A stretch of DNA of 64,000 nucleotides from Candidatus Helarchaeota archaeon (GCA_013375455.1 JABXJT010000005.1:46989-110988), one strand, 5' to 3'. Counted from the stretch's first letter, positions 1-8,278 are shown. Notes: a model not told the origin generated them from the letters alone. Program-made: numbers and translations.

Positions 1-51
1 AAGATCGGTTTCACTCAAGACAGCCGGCTTGGTAAATTCTAAATCTCTTTA
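1..51 (-). pseudogene. 3' remnant of a second iron alcohol dehydrogenase gene
   Basis: Read on the minus strand, positions about 39-1 encode residues ending PAVLSETDL, the same as near the C-terminus of the complete iron alcohol dehydrogenase at 5099-6265. Positions 2-24 are identical over 23 bp to 5127-5149. Going upstream (rightward), the frame hits a stop at about 49-51 and the dehydrogenase similarity is lost, so the rest of the gene is not present to the right. This is either a degenerate duplicate tail or a duplication breakpoint at the window edge. The part left of base 1 cannot be seen. Confidence 0.55.
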
Positions 52-95
52 TTTTCTTTAGACCAAAATATTTTAAAAAACAGGAGAGCGATTAT

Positions 96-3000
96 TTGTC
101 TATGGAGAAACTGCGATATTTTCTTTATGAAATTGTTTCAGTTTCCATGGGGTTAGCGTTATTAGGTTTTTTCGGCACGCTCTCATTTTTACCCATGGAA
201 CTTCATATGATGGGGGAAGGGCAAACCATGTATTACCTATTTATCTTTCTATGCTTCGGCATAGTCATCTCGTTTTTAGTGCTCTCATTCATTAAGCGAA
301 AAAATCGCTATATCATCGCTAGAGTTGTTGATATCGCTTCGATAATTTGTTTGATCTTCGTCATTGTTGCATTCTTAACATTTACTCAGGATCTGTTTGA
401 ACCTTGGCTCATCCAGGTAGGTTGGTTCCTAAGATACAACGGATTCATCGTGGGCTTGTTTATGGGTCTCATAACGATTAAAACAACGATTAGCTTGAGT
501 ATGATCATCTCCAACTTTAATACTTCCATAGTTGGGACTAGCTCTGGAGATCAGCGCGGACACGATGGAAATCTTAGAGTGCTGAGCTCGCTCATTATTG
601 TTTTGTGCTTTGGATTTTACATCTTTGCCATGGTATTCTACCGTTACGTGTCCTTTTTCATGTTGCTAACTTCAATTTTCGCCATTATGATGGGGTTGCT
701 TTTATTTTCAGTCCTCTTATTACTGAATGCGAACTACTACAACTATGTAAGATCAAAGTTCTTTGATAATCCAGCCCCAAATCCAGGAAATAATCCCCTT
801 GAAGCTGAATTAAAGGTTGGAAAGTCACAAAAAATTTCAAACCAGGCAAATGATGGTATTATAAAGAAGATTAATTCGAAATTACTGCGTGTTGGAACCC
901 ATCCAAAAGAATTTTGGCTCATGTTCATTCCATTGTTGGTCGTTTTGGTACTTGGGATTGTCGCCCTTGCGATCTACCCTCTTAATCTCACGGTACACCT
1001 GTTAATTCCCTATGGTGGGCCAGAACCAATGCCATACGATATGCCTGCAACGCAGCTATTTTCAATCATAATGGTGGTACTCGTGTTTTCATTCGCCTTG
1101 TTTGCTGCTTATGGGGGCCGAATGTACCGTCGACTTAAAAAATTTTATAAAAAGAAGAAAACAACTTACCTTAAAATCTCTAACCTTGGCATGATTGATG
1201 CTCTAAGATTTCTTGGCTTATTTCTGGTCTTCAGCCAAATCCTATATTTCTTTGAATTTCCACTTTACTTGCCAGAAATCGTTTCAAGCTTCTTGTTATT
1301 TGGAATGATTGGGGCAGGAGTTTATTTTCTCGTGGATAAACACCCAAATTGTAAAAGAATCGTGTATACCACCGCCATTTTAGTTCTGCTATTGAACTTT
1401 TTCATCATTTTCAACGATGGGTTTGCTAACATGTTAACTTGGGCAGAGACTTATAGTGCCGAAGTCGACGTTCTATTTCCCTTTACCTATCTTCATAGTA
1501 TGCCTAATTTTTACTTTGTTGGCATACCTCTTGGATTCATCGTGAGCGATCTGTTCTTTGATCTTTCCTTTAAACACACTGATGGCACGGATTCCATGAA
1601 TAGAACGGCAGCCATCACGATCACCCCCTTCCTACTAGGTCTGCTCTTCATTCCAGGTAATTTTATTCTAAATAACCCGGGCGCTGATGTCCCTTCGGGG
1701 GATCCAACTGCTTTTATGTTCTACCTATTCACCATTGCTTTAAGCATCGTCTTGCTCGTTGGATTAGCTTTTAACTATTTAGTCACTGAAGTTTTAATTC
1801 CAATATTTATTGAGAAAAAAGGAATACGAAAAAAGAACGTCTTCAAGAAGAATAAGATGAATAACCCGGGAAACCCTCCAAATGCACGAAAAAAAGTTGT
1901 TAAAGGCGCCCCTCTAAAAAAGAAGGTAATTGGCTTGTCATTAACCGGGCTCGTGGCCGTTGCTTTCGTTGGAAGCTTTGGTATTCTTTATACCTTTAAT
2001 CAAACATACCAACGGCCCATGCTCGTTCATAATCCAGGGAATTATTTAATTTGGGTCCAGAATTCGACAGAAAGAGTTACCAAGGATGTGATGATTTGCA
2101 CCCGCACTTCACCTCTCATAGATGCCGTCGAGATATCCCTGGCCAAAAACGAATACGCGGCATTTCAATTGGTATGGCGCCCATTGGGAGGGCCCATCGA
2201 TTCATTAACTTGTCAAATAGATGATTTTGAACACCAGGTTAGTCCGTACAACATTTCTGCTGGCAATTGTTCGATGCGGTATGTAGATTTCATATTTGAA
2301 GAAGAATTCCCTGATATTTTAAGACCACTTACTTCACTGGATTTAGAGAAACAGGAGAATTACGTCTTTTGGTTTGATGTCAGAACGCCTTACGATGCAA
2401 TTGAGGGCGATTATGAAGGGCGATTAAATTTCAGCTTCAACGGCGGGCAAGAAGAAATAATAACAATACGCTTGCACGTGTGGAATTTTACGATACCGAA
2501 TATGAGGCACTTGAGAACGAATATAGGTAGTCGATCCAACAGTTTTACCATAATAGACAATTATATCGCACATCGAATGAATGATTACGGTTCTGTGATA
2601 AGTGCTGCAAGCACCTTTTCTGAATTAAATACTCAACCGGATAAAACGTGTTGGTTGAATACCTCTGATGATACGTGGGAATTCAATTGGACGTGGTACG
2701 ATTCACTTGTTCAATACAAGCTCGACAGGGGGATGAATGGCTTCAGCGTCGTTACCTTCAGTCTCGGACGAGACCCCCCCATCGAGGATGCCACTTGGAT
2801 GTTGCGACTCAAAAATTGGCTTAAAGGTGTCGCAAACCATTTGGAGACGAAAGGGTGGCTAAATTACTCCTATTACTACTTCATCGATGAATTCCAGCTG
2901 TTCATCCCTGCCGGCTACACCCGGGAGGAGTACTTCGACCGGTTGGAAATCTTGTTGCGTGAAATGAAAAATGCTACCACGAAACTCAAGATTATGACGA

Positions 3001-3653
3001 CCACGCCACCCTCCGCCGAGCTGGAAGACCTGTACGATTACATTGACATCTATTGCCCCATCAGCGACGACCGCGATAAGGCACGGTGGGATGAGCGGCT
3101 CGCTGCAGATTGCGAGTTCTGGTTCTACACCTGCGTGGGCCCCCTAGCCCCGTGGCCAAATTCAATGTTATATGATAGATTATATGCGATCCGCGTTTTG
3201 ATGTGGCAGGCGTGGTTGTACAACGTGCACGGGTATTTGTTCTGGTATTCCTATGACTACCACCACGCCAAATATGGGTTAGCTGCCAATGGTTGGGGAG
3301 ATGGTTTGTTCTTCTACCTACAAGGCGGTCAGATCTATGATTCGATTCGTTGGGAGCAATACTTAGAGGGCCAAGAGGATTATGAGTACCTCTGGCTCTT
3401 GAATGCCACGTTGAAATACCTCGAGGAGAATCCCGGATTGATACCTGTCAATGAACTTAATAATTACAAAGCGGAATTTAATGCCATAATATCTTCAGTC
3501 GTGGGGGAAAAATGGGTTTATTGTGACCATGTTTCCACGTTATACTCAGGGCGAGATCGAATTGGGTTAATCCTAGACGATTTAGCGAGTGTTGTGAATC
3601 TCACAGCTCTTGGAGAAGCACAATGGTTTCCGCCGTATAAACCAGGAGCTTGA
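96..3653 (+). CDS. polytopic membrane protein with extracellular DUF4091-type domain
   Basis: This is an 1185-residue protein. Residues 1 to about 640 hold some fifteen hydrophobic segments separated by short charged loops. The rest is a soluble, Asn/Thr/Trp-rich domain, probably outside the cell. That domain has hallmarks of DUF4091 proteins, a glycosidase-like TIM-barrel family: a YFIDEF motif near residue 929 and a C-terminal stretch WEQYLEGQEDYEYLWLLN near 1085-1102. A role in surface or exopolysaccharide processing is inferred. The start is TTG at 96, with GGAG about 7-10 nt upstream; ATG at 102 is a possible alternative. It is monocistronic. Function of the membrane half is unknown. Confidence 0.85.
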   Translation: MSMEKLRYFLYEIVSVSMGLALLGFFGTLSFLPMELHMMGEGQTMYYLFIFLCFGIVISFLVLSFIKRKNRYIIARVVDIASIICLIFVIVAFLTFTQDLFEPWLIQVGWFLRYNGFIVGLFMGLITIKTTISLSMIISNFNTSIVGTSSGDQRGHDGNLRVLSSLIIVLCFGFYIFAMVFYRYVSFFMLLTSIFAIMMGLLLFSVLLLLNANYYNYVRSKFFDNPAPNPGNNPLEAELKVGKSQKISNQANDGIIKKINSKLLRVGTHPKEFWLMFIPLLVVLVLGIVALAIYPLNLTVHLLIPYGGPEPMPYDMPATQLFSIIMVVLVFSFALFAAYGGRMYRRLKKFYKKKKTTYLKISNLGMIDALRFLGLFLVFSQILYFFEFPLYLPEIVSSFLLFGMIGAGVYFLVDKHPNCKRIVYTTAILVLLLNFFIIFNDGFANMLTWAETYSAEVDVLFPFTYLHSMPNFYFVGIPLGFIVSDLFFDLSFKHTDGTDSMNRTAAITITPFLLGLLFIPGNFILNNPGADVPSGDPTAFMFYLFTIALSIVLLVGLAFNYLVTEVLIPIFIEKKGIRKKNVFKKNKMNNPGNPPNARKKVVKGAPLKKKVIGLSLTGLVAVAFVGSFGILYTFNQTYQRPMLVHNPGNYLIWVQNSTERVTKDVMICTRTSPLIDAVEISLAKNEYAAFQLVWRPLGGPIDSLTCQIDDFEHQVSPYNISAGNCSMRYVDFIFEEEFPDILRPLTSLDLEKQENYVFWFDVRTPYDAIEGDYEGRLNFSFNGGQEEIITIRLHVWNFTIPNMRHLRTNIGSRSNSFTIIDNYIAHRMNDYGSVISAASTFSELNTQPDKTCWLNTSDDTWEFNWTWYDSLVQYKLDRGMNGFSVVTFSLGRDPPIEDATWMLRLKNWLKGVANHLETKGWLNYSYYYFIDEFQLFIPAGYTREEYFDRLEILLREMKNATTKLKIMTTTPPSAELEDLYDYIDIYCPISDDRDKARWDERLAADCEFWFYTCVGPLAPWPNSMLYDRLYAIRVLMWQAWLYNVHGYLFWYSYDYHHAKYGLAANGWGDGLFFYLQGGQIYDSIRWEQYLEGQEDYEYLWLLNATLKYLEENPGLIPVNELNNYKAEFNAIISSVVGEKWVYCDHVSTLYSGRDRIGLILDDLASVVNLTALGEAQWFPPYKPGA

Positions 3654-3827
3654 ACCGGAGAATAATATAGAGGACTGCACGACTTCGGTAATGCAAAATT
3701 TACACGCGTATAATTTTTAAATCCAAAATTTTCATAAGTTAACAATCGTTAAAAAAGCACTAAAGGTTTGAGAGACGGGAAAACACGAAGTTGTAAAAAA
3801 AGCAGGATTTTTAAAAAAAATATGAAG

Positions 3828-3851
3828 AATTGTCGTGCTCAGCACGCAATT
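3828..3851. other. GC-rich hairpin with one bulged base
   Basis: AATTG (3828-3832) pairs with CAATT (3847-3851) and CGTGC (3834-3838) pairs with GCACG (3842-3846). This leaves a TCA loop and one bulged T at 3833. It is the only strong fold in the otherwise AT-rich spacer 3654-3951. It sits directly before a TATA-like box, so it may be a terminator of the upstream gene or an operator. Confidence 0.45.
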
Positions 3852-3852
3852 T

Positions 3853-3860
3853 CTATAAAA
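3853..3860 (+). promoter_or_regulatory. TATA-like box for the zinc-ribbon gene
   Basis: CTATAAAA at 3853-3860 is a good archaeal TATA box. Transcription would begin about 25 nt further on, near 3880-3885. That is just ahead of an AGGG ribosome binding site at 3891-3894. The placement argues that translation begins near 3901, not at the TTG at 3952. Confidence 0.45.
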
Positions 3861-3951
3861 CACCCAAATAAAAACAATAAATTTTAAAAAAGGGAACAAA
3901 ACGAAAGCAAAAAAACTTATAAAAGAGGCCGAGGCACTCGGCTTAACTAAA

Positions 3952-4860
3952 TTGCGACTAGTTACTCTTTATCTTCAGCCAGTGAAATTGGATACGACAG
4001 TTACGGGGGATAAGACCGATGTTATTGATACAATACGCGAGTATTTTAAAACGCATGATCCTGCCCATAAATACACTGGAAAAAGTCATTTGAGAAGTTT
4101 TGAAAAATACTACCTTTCCTCCAATATGAAGTTATGGGTAGCATTATATGATAAAGTGAAGGGATTTGATGCACAAAGTGCTAAAAACCGAGCAGATAAA
4201 GTTGAGATTTACTGTGAGAATGATGAACACGTCTGGGGAATTGCAAAGGCGCTCAATTACCTTTGGGAAAAAGAAAAGCGGGGGGCTTGGGCAACATTAA
4301 AGAGAGGGCGAAGAATAAAGGAAGGGGGAATGTTTGCAAACCTAGATTGGGAAAAGATAAAAAAAGCTTTTAATGTTGGAGAGGATGAGTGTAAAGCAAC
4401 TTGGAACCGTTGGCTCCAACCAGGACCCACGCAGCCTTCTAGCCCTCCTAGCACGCCATCATCTTTCGAGATACCTTCACCACCACCGCCCACAACGGAT
4501 CCATCAGCTTACGAGGCACCTCCACCAGATATCGTTACAACTTTACAACCTCCCACGGCACCCCCACCACCACCTCCCACGGACCTTCCACCGCCACCAC
4601 CTCCAACTATCACGCCTCCAAGCCCATTTACTTCCATGCCCCCAACCAAAACGCCACCACCTCCAACTGTCACGCCTCCAAGCCCTTTTAGCTCCGTGCC
4701 CCCACCCGCCACGTCGCCCGCCGCCGCTCCCCCATTGAAGGAATACAGATGCCCCGGCTGCGATGCTCCCCTGTCAACGCAAAAAATTGCGAATTTACAG
4801 AAGGGACTCAGCTGTATCTGCGAAAATTGTTTTGAAGTCATATTACCTGAAACGATATAG
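3952..4860 (+). CDS. proline-rich linker protein with C-terminal zinc ribbon
   Basis: I do not recognise the N-terminal 150 residues, a mixed alpha/beta region. Residues about 160-262 are a low-complexity Pro/Thr/Ser linker. Residues about 264-300 form a zinc ribbon with CPGC and CENC pairs (Cys near 266, 269, 289, 292). The first ATG/GTG/TTG codon is TTG 3952, but the frame is open back to 3859 and reads protein-like from ACG 3901, six nt after an AGGG motif, as if an ATG had become ACG. Just past the stop a second zinc ribbon lies in another frame (4863-5036). The gene is therefore either frameshifted and decaying or carries sequence errors. A nucleic-acid or protein-binding role is only a guess. 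Confidence 0.7.
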   Translation: MRLVTLYLQPVKLDTTVTGDKTDVIDTIREYFKTHDPAHKYTGKSHLRSFEKYYLSSNMKLWVALYDKVKGFDAQSAKNRADKVEIYCENDEHVWGIAKALNYLWEKEKRGAWATLKRGRRIKEGGMFANLDWEKIKKAFNVGEDECKATWNRWLQPGPTQPSSPPSTPSSFEIPSPPPPTTDPSAYEAPPPDIVTTLQPPTAPPPPPPTDLPPPPPPTITPPSPFTSMPPTKTPPPPTVTPPSPFSSVPPPATSPAAAPPLKEYRCPGCDAPLSTQKIANLQKGLSCICENCFEVILPETI

Positions 4861-5036
4861 GTGCTGAAACTCCCACTACTCACGAGACAACACCAACATC
4901 AATAACGGAATTTCGCTGCACAAATTGCAAAATGCTCCTCGAACAACAAAAAGTACAATACCTACAAAAGGACATCAGTGTCTTTTGCCCGGGCTGCCTA
5001 AAATCTATACTGCTTAGCGCTCTCAATCCCGAATAG
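4851..5036 (+). pseudogene. out-of-frame second zinc ribbon of the preceding gene
   Basis: In the frame shifted by -1 relative to the upstream gene, bases 4863-5033 encode a Thr/Pro-rich linker, then CTNC and CPGC pairs spaced as in the upstream zinc ribbon, ending at TAG 5034-5036. The spacing and flanking residues (FRC, then QxQK, then C) mirror the first ribbon. No start codon precedes it. The two frames overlap only across 4851-4857. A single indel there would restore one protein of about 360 residues with two zinc ribbons. No canonical slippery heptamer is seen, so a mutation or sequence error is more likely than programmed frameshifting. Confidence 0.6.
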
Positions 5037-5098
5037 CAACCCAACCAGACCTGCGATGCAACAGTTCCTAAATTCAAGTTGATTATATTTATTAATTC

Positions 5099-6265
5099 TT
5101 ATAGAGCTTGCCGTAGAATTTTGGAGAGATCGGTTTCACTCAAGACAGCTGGATTATACCTATAACTGGAGGATTTCTTTACTTTCGCAATTATGGCTGG
5201 AAAATTACTTTCTGAAAGTCCATATTTGGACAATGCAGGTATCTCAAGCGATTTAGTCAAATCCTTCAAATACTCGATTAAAGCTTGTTGGGCATTGCTT
5301 GGATTATCAAAGGTTCGATTGGTAACAATTTCTCCCAGCTTAGCATATTTAGTGAGGGTAGGAGAATCAGGTTGTTGTTTCTTCAACACTTGGATATTTT
5401 GCTCAACGACCGCTGCCAGAAGTGCAGCACACACCACGCCATGAGGAACGGGATATAATCCACCTAAGGGGGATGCAAATCCGTGCACGGCACCGAGTCC
5501 AGCATTTGCTAAGCAGATGCCACTTAATAATGCCGCCATTGCCATGTCTTCTCTTGCAGCAAGATTTTCGCCCTGTTCATAAGCAATAAGAAGCGAATTT
5601 GTAGCCTTTTGAATTCCTAATAACGCCAAAGCATCCGTTATGGGTTGCGCTTTCTTCGAAGTGTAAGGTTCTATCAGCTGAGTCAGGGCATCCAGACCCG
5701 CGCTGGCCGTAACTTTTGGTGGAACCGATAGCGTGAGTGAAGGATCAACAATGGCGATTTTCGGTACGAGAAGGGGGCTGCGAATACTTGCTTTATACCC
5801 ATCTTCCGGAGATTTTATTACTGCATTCTTCGTGATTTCAGTCCCTGTACCCGCAGTGGTCGGGATGGCGATGTAAGGGGCAGCGGGATTCGAAATTTTC
5901 AAACCTTTTCCAATTACCTCCATGTAATCACGCGCAGATCCCTCATTCGTGAGAAGTCCTGCAATGGCTTTGCCCGCATCTAATGCGCTGCCACCCCCTA
6001 GCCCCACAACCACTTGTGCTTTAAAGTCCAAGCCTTCAGCGACACCGCGATCAACCAATTCAATAGTTGGCTCACCTTTTGCAATGAAAGTTGTAAAATC
6101 TATGCCTTTATTTTCCAATATTTTATTAATTGAAGCAGTTTTTAGAGCACTCTCACTGCCAACTATAAGTGCTCTCGATCCAAGGTCTTGAATTATTTCA
6201 CCTAGACTCTGTAATTTCCCCGTTCCAAAGAAGATCTGTGGGGTAGATAATAAATTAAACTGCAT
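5099..6265 (-). CDS. iron-containing (group III) alcohol dehydrogenase
   Basis: This 388-residue protein has the normal family length. It would catalyse NAD(P)H-dependent aldehyde/alcohol interconversion in the cytoplasm. The GGGSALDAGK nucleotide-binding loop is at about 90-99 and the TTAGTGTE loop at about 136-143. The metal-site region reads GLDALTQ, then VHGFASPLGG and PHGV. Compared with lactaldehyde reductase (FucO), one metal His is replaced by Gln and the catalytic-region AHP by ASP; I recall this pattern in a subgroup of these enzymes. The start is ATG with GAGG 7 nt upstream. It lies 10 nt after the LsrG-like gene on the same strand, so the two are probably co-transcribed. Substrate unknown. 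Confidence 0.9.
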   Translation of the reverse strand: MQFNLLSTPQIFFGTGKLQSLGEIIQDLGSRALIVGSESALKTASINKILENKGIDFTTFIAKGEPTIELVDRGVAEGLDFKAQVVVGLGGGSALDAGKAIAGLLTNEGSARDYMEVIGKGLKISNPAAPYIAIPTTAGTGTEITKNAVIKSPEDGYKASIRSPLLVPKIAIVDPSLTLSVPPKVTASAGLDALTQLIEPYTSKKAQPITDALALLGIQKATNSLLIAYEQGENLAAREDMAMAALLSGICLANAGLGAVHGFASPLGGLYPVPHGVVCAALLAAVVEQNIQVLKKQQPDSPTLTKYAKLGEIVTNRTFDNPSNAQQALIEYLKDLTKSLEIPALSKYGLSESNFPAIIAKVKKSSSYRYNPAVLSETDLSKILRQAL

Positions 6266-6275
6266 TTAGGTACCT

Positions 6276-6590
6276 CTATTTCGATGAAAATCCTTCTTCG
6301 GACTCTGGAAACACGTTATCATGCTTGACTCCTTCACGTGGCTTTGCCATCATTTCTGCAACGGTTTCTCGCCATTTTTTATAATGGCTTGTTGCTTTAT
6401 GGGCATCGACCCCGCCTTCACGGTAGACTTCATAGAGGAAAAACTTATTTGGATCATCAACACTTTGGAGAAAATCAAAACGAATATTGGTCGGTTCTTT
6501 TCGGGTGTTTCGAGCATTTTCCAGAGTTGCTTCTATGAAAGCATCTCGATGGTTAGGTTTCACATACACGGTCACGCAATAAATTATCAA
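6276..6590 (-). CDS. LsrG/YgiN-like antibiotic biosynthesis monooxygenase-fold protein
   Basis: This 104-residue protein is a single ABM (dimeric alpha/beta barrel) domain. The signature EPTNIRFDFLQS followed by FFLYEVY and HKATSHYKKW resembles LsrG, the isomerase that degrades phospho-AI-2, and related quinol monooxygenases. Whether it degrades a signal, a quinone or a reactive dicarbonyl cannot be told. The TTG start has AAAGGTGA six nt upstream. It is the first gene of a two-gene unit with the iron alcohol dehydrogenase, which suggests paired metabolism of a small carbonyl compound (inference). Confidence 0.8.
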   Translation of the reverse strand: MIIYCVTVYVKPNHRDAFIEATLENARNTRKEPTNIRFDFLQSVDDPNKFFLYEVYREGGVDAHKATSHYKKWRETVAEMMAKPREGVKHDNVFPESEEGFSSK

Positions 6591-6678
6591 AACGCATCAC
6601 CTTTTATCAATTAATTGTGGAATTGAGTGTTAATCCTAATTATTATTTGAACGCCTTTATAAGCAATCCTATTTTTAT

Positions 6679-7845
6679 TTAGGAGAGCTCGGCATCAAGC
6701 TTTTCAATAATGCCAACATTGAGAAGTAACGTGTTCTTCAAGCCTAATTTGGAAATAGTATCCATATTATCGCTTGATCTATGGACGTTAAGCATCGATC
6801 CCGCAGATGCAAGCCAGCAGGCTTCAAAACCCGCTTGGATGACTGGCATATAATCACTCCAAGCTCCTACGGGCAGCCATAACGATTTACATTCAATATT
6901 TTTCTTTTTTGCAACATCCATAAATAATTTATTGAGCTTATCTGACGAACTTTTCTTTGGAAATCCATAAGAAGTAATAAGACGAATGGTACCTTTCCCA
7001 CCAACACCATCAAAGTTAACAAAATAGGTCCGGGAAGGATCAAACTCATGTTTATGCTTCTCCACGAAATCCGTTGCACCCCCCAAATTCAATTCTTCAC
7101 TTCCCGTCGAGATGAAGGTCAGATTGATATTTTTGGGAGGATTCGCTTTGAAATATCGGGCTAGTTCTAACATGATTCCGACGCTGGCGGCATTATCCAA
7201 AGATCCCGGAGAGTTATTTCCCGTCGCATTAAACACGTTTAAATTAGCTATCACCCCAATAACGATCGATGCAATAAAAATTCCCCAATAAAATTGTAGA
7301 TCAAGCGTGCCTGAAAGCGCAAGAAATCCCCCAACTATTGTCAGGACCGCAAGAACGAGCGCACCGAAAATTGAAACAACGAAAATAATGATACGGAGTA
7401 GAACAGGAAAGGTTTGGCTTTTCGAATCCCAATGCGCCATGTAGAGCATATCGACTTTATTTGATTCTGATGGTAATTTTCCTATGAGGTTCTCTGTTAC
7501 ATAAATTTTCCCAAACGTGCCAAGAGAGCCAGAAACTCGAGTTACAAACATCCCTACAAGGAGCATGATGATGGAGAGAATGATGGAAGTGACTGGACTA
7601 ATGAACAATAAATACGTGGAAAGGATTAGGATTGCAGCTAGTGGAAAAAAGATAAACCGCACTATAATCCAGTTGAAAAAGGAGGTTTCAAATGTTTCGC
7701 GGTTGGCTTCATATCCTGCATTCTGAAATTCATCGAATACAGTTTCAATCGCTTTCTTTTCGCCCTCGGATCCAACCAATCGTGGAAAGGACAGCCGTTC
7801 TGTGATTCTATATGCATTCTCTTCATCAATAGTCATGTCATCCAT
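6679..7845 (-). CDS. membrane-embedded M28-family metallopeptidase
   Basis: This 388-residue zinc exopeptidase has the M28 catalytic set in order: His138 (MAHWD), Asp217 (SLDNAAS), Glu250/Glu251 (STGSEE), Asp279 (FDGVG) and a His near 355 (VHRSSD). Two membrane segments lie at about 60-102. Unusually, two more (about 150-178 and 186-206) sit between the first His and the zinc-bridging Asp. The catalytic domain is thus interrupted by a transmembrane hairpin. It probably processes peptides at the membrane. ATG start; it appears monocistronic. Confidence 0.88.
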   Translation of the reverse strand: MDDMTIDEENAYRITERLSFPRLVGSEGEKKAIETVFDEFQNAGYEANRETFETSFFNWIIVRFIFFPLAAILILSTYLLFISPVTSIILSIIMLLVGMFVTRVSGSLGTFGKIYVTENLIGKLPSESNKVDMLYMAHWDSKSQTFPVLLRIIIFVVSIFGALVLAVLTIVGGFLALSGTLDLQFYWGIFIASIVIGVIANLNVFNATGNNSPGSLDNAASVGIMLELARYFKANPPKNINLTFISTGSEELNLGGATDFVEKHKHEFDPSRTYFVNFDGVGGKGTIRLITSYGFPKKSSSDKLNKLFMDVAKKKNIECKSLWLPVGAWSDYMPVIQAGFEACWLASAGSMLNVHRSSDNMDTISKLGLKNTLLLNVGIIEKLDAELS

Positions 7846-7975
7846 CTTCTTGACTTCTTTGATAAGGTATTAAAGCGAGTTTATATATTCTATTTTAAAA
7901 GACAATTATTGCCAGCGTATTAAAAATAGATCTTACCTTCCTCACTTTAAATTTAAATGCAGTTTGGTGGTAATC

Positions 7976-8107
7976 ATGTCAGAGAAAAAAACCAAAGATG
8001 AAGCAAAGGACCCGGAACCAGAATTCGAATACGTTCGTATTGGTTGACGAGTGTATAGAGTTCCTAAAGGGTCAAAATTCCCATATTATAGGGGAACTCG
8101 CTGTTAA
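7976..8107 (+). CDS. micro-ORF interrupted by an in-frame TGA
   Basis: ATG 7976 opens a 23-codon charged peptide that ends at TGA 8045-8047. The same frame continues for 19 codons of protein-like sequence (RVYRVPKGSKFPYYRGT, then RC) to TAA 8105-8107. Replacing TGA with TGG would give a continuous 43-residue protein with GWRVYRVPKGS in the middle. So the TGA is a nonsense mutation, a sequence error, or a recoded codon. I do not recognise the family. A strong RNA fold starts 14 nt after the final stop. Confidence 0.4.
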
Positions 8108-8120
8108 GAATCCGAAAAAT

Positions 8121-8203
8121 ATTGCTCGTCCCAAATTTCCCTCTTAAACGAAAAGTTGGAGGTTTAAGCGGTATCGTTTGCCCAAACGGATGGGATGAGT
8201 AAT
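8121..8203 (+). ncRNA. three-way-junction RNA-like fold (candidate ncRNA or 3'-UTR element)
   Basis: A closing helix of 13 contiguous pairs joins 8121-8133 to 8191-8203 (11 Watson-Crick, two G-U). Inside it are two hairpins. In the first, CTTAAAC 8143-8149 pairs with GTTTAAG 8162-8168. In the second, CGTTT 8175-8179 pairs with AAACG 8184-8188. No tRNA, hammerhead or C/D-box consensus is apparent. The strand is inferred from neighbours; G-U pairs favour plus-strand RNA. The fold was found by eye, with no folding energy computed. Confidence 0.45.
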
Positions 8204-8208
8204 TAAAT

Positions 8209-8239
8209 GGAATTTTGAAACGTAATAGTTCAAAATACC
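8209..8239 (+). other. hairpin downstream of the three-way junction
   Basis: ATTTTGAA (8212-8219) pairs perfectly with TTCAAAAT (8229-8236) around a nine-base loop. GG 8209-8210 pairs with CC 8238-8239 across an A-A mismatch. It may be a terminator or a fourth element of the structured region that begins at 8121. Confidence 0.4.
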
Positions 8240-8278
8240 TAATCCTGAAATTCTTCACAATTCAATAATCAAAAAAGG

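Noticed and set aside
4373..4883. Overlapping frames (a His/Arg/Leu-rich one on the plus strand and a Gly-rich one on the minus strand) in the proline-rich region
   Set aside because: They are composition by-products of the CCA/CCN-rich linker of the real gene and have no ribosome binding sites or family features.
8121..8203. tRNA or known ribozyme identity for the structured RNA
   Set aside because: No TPsiC-like GGTTCRA, no CCA end, no hammerhead core residues and no C/D boxes were found. It is left as unclassified.
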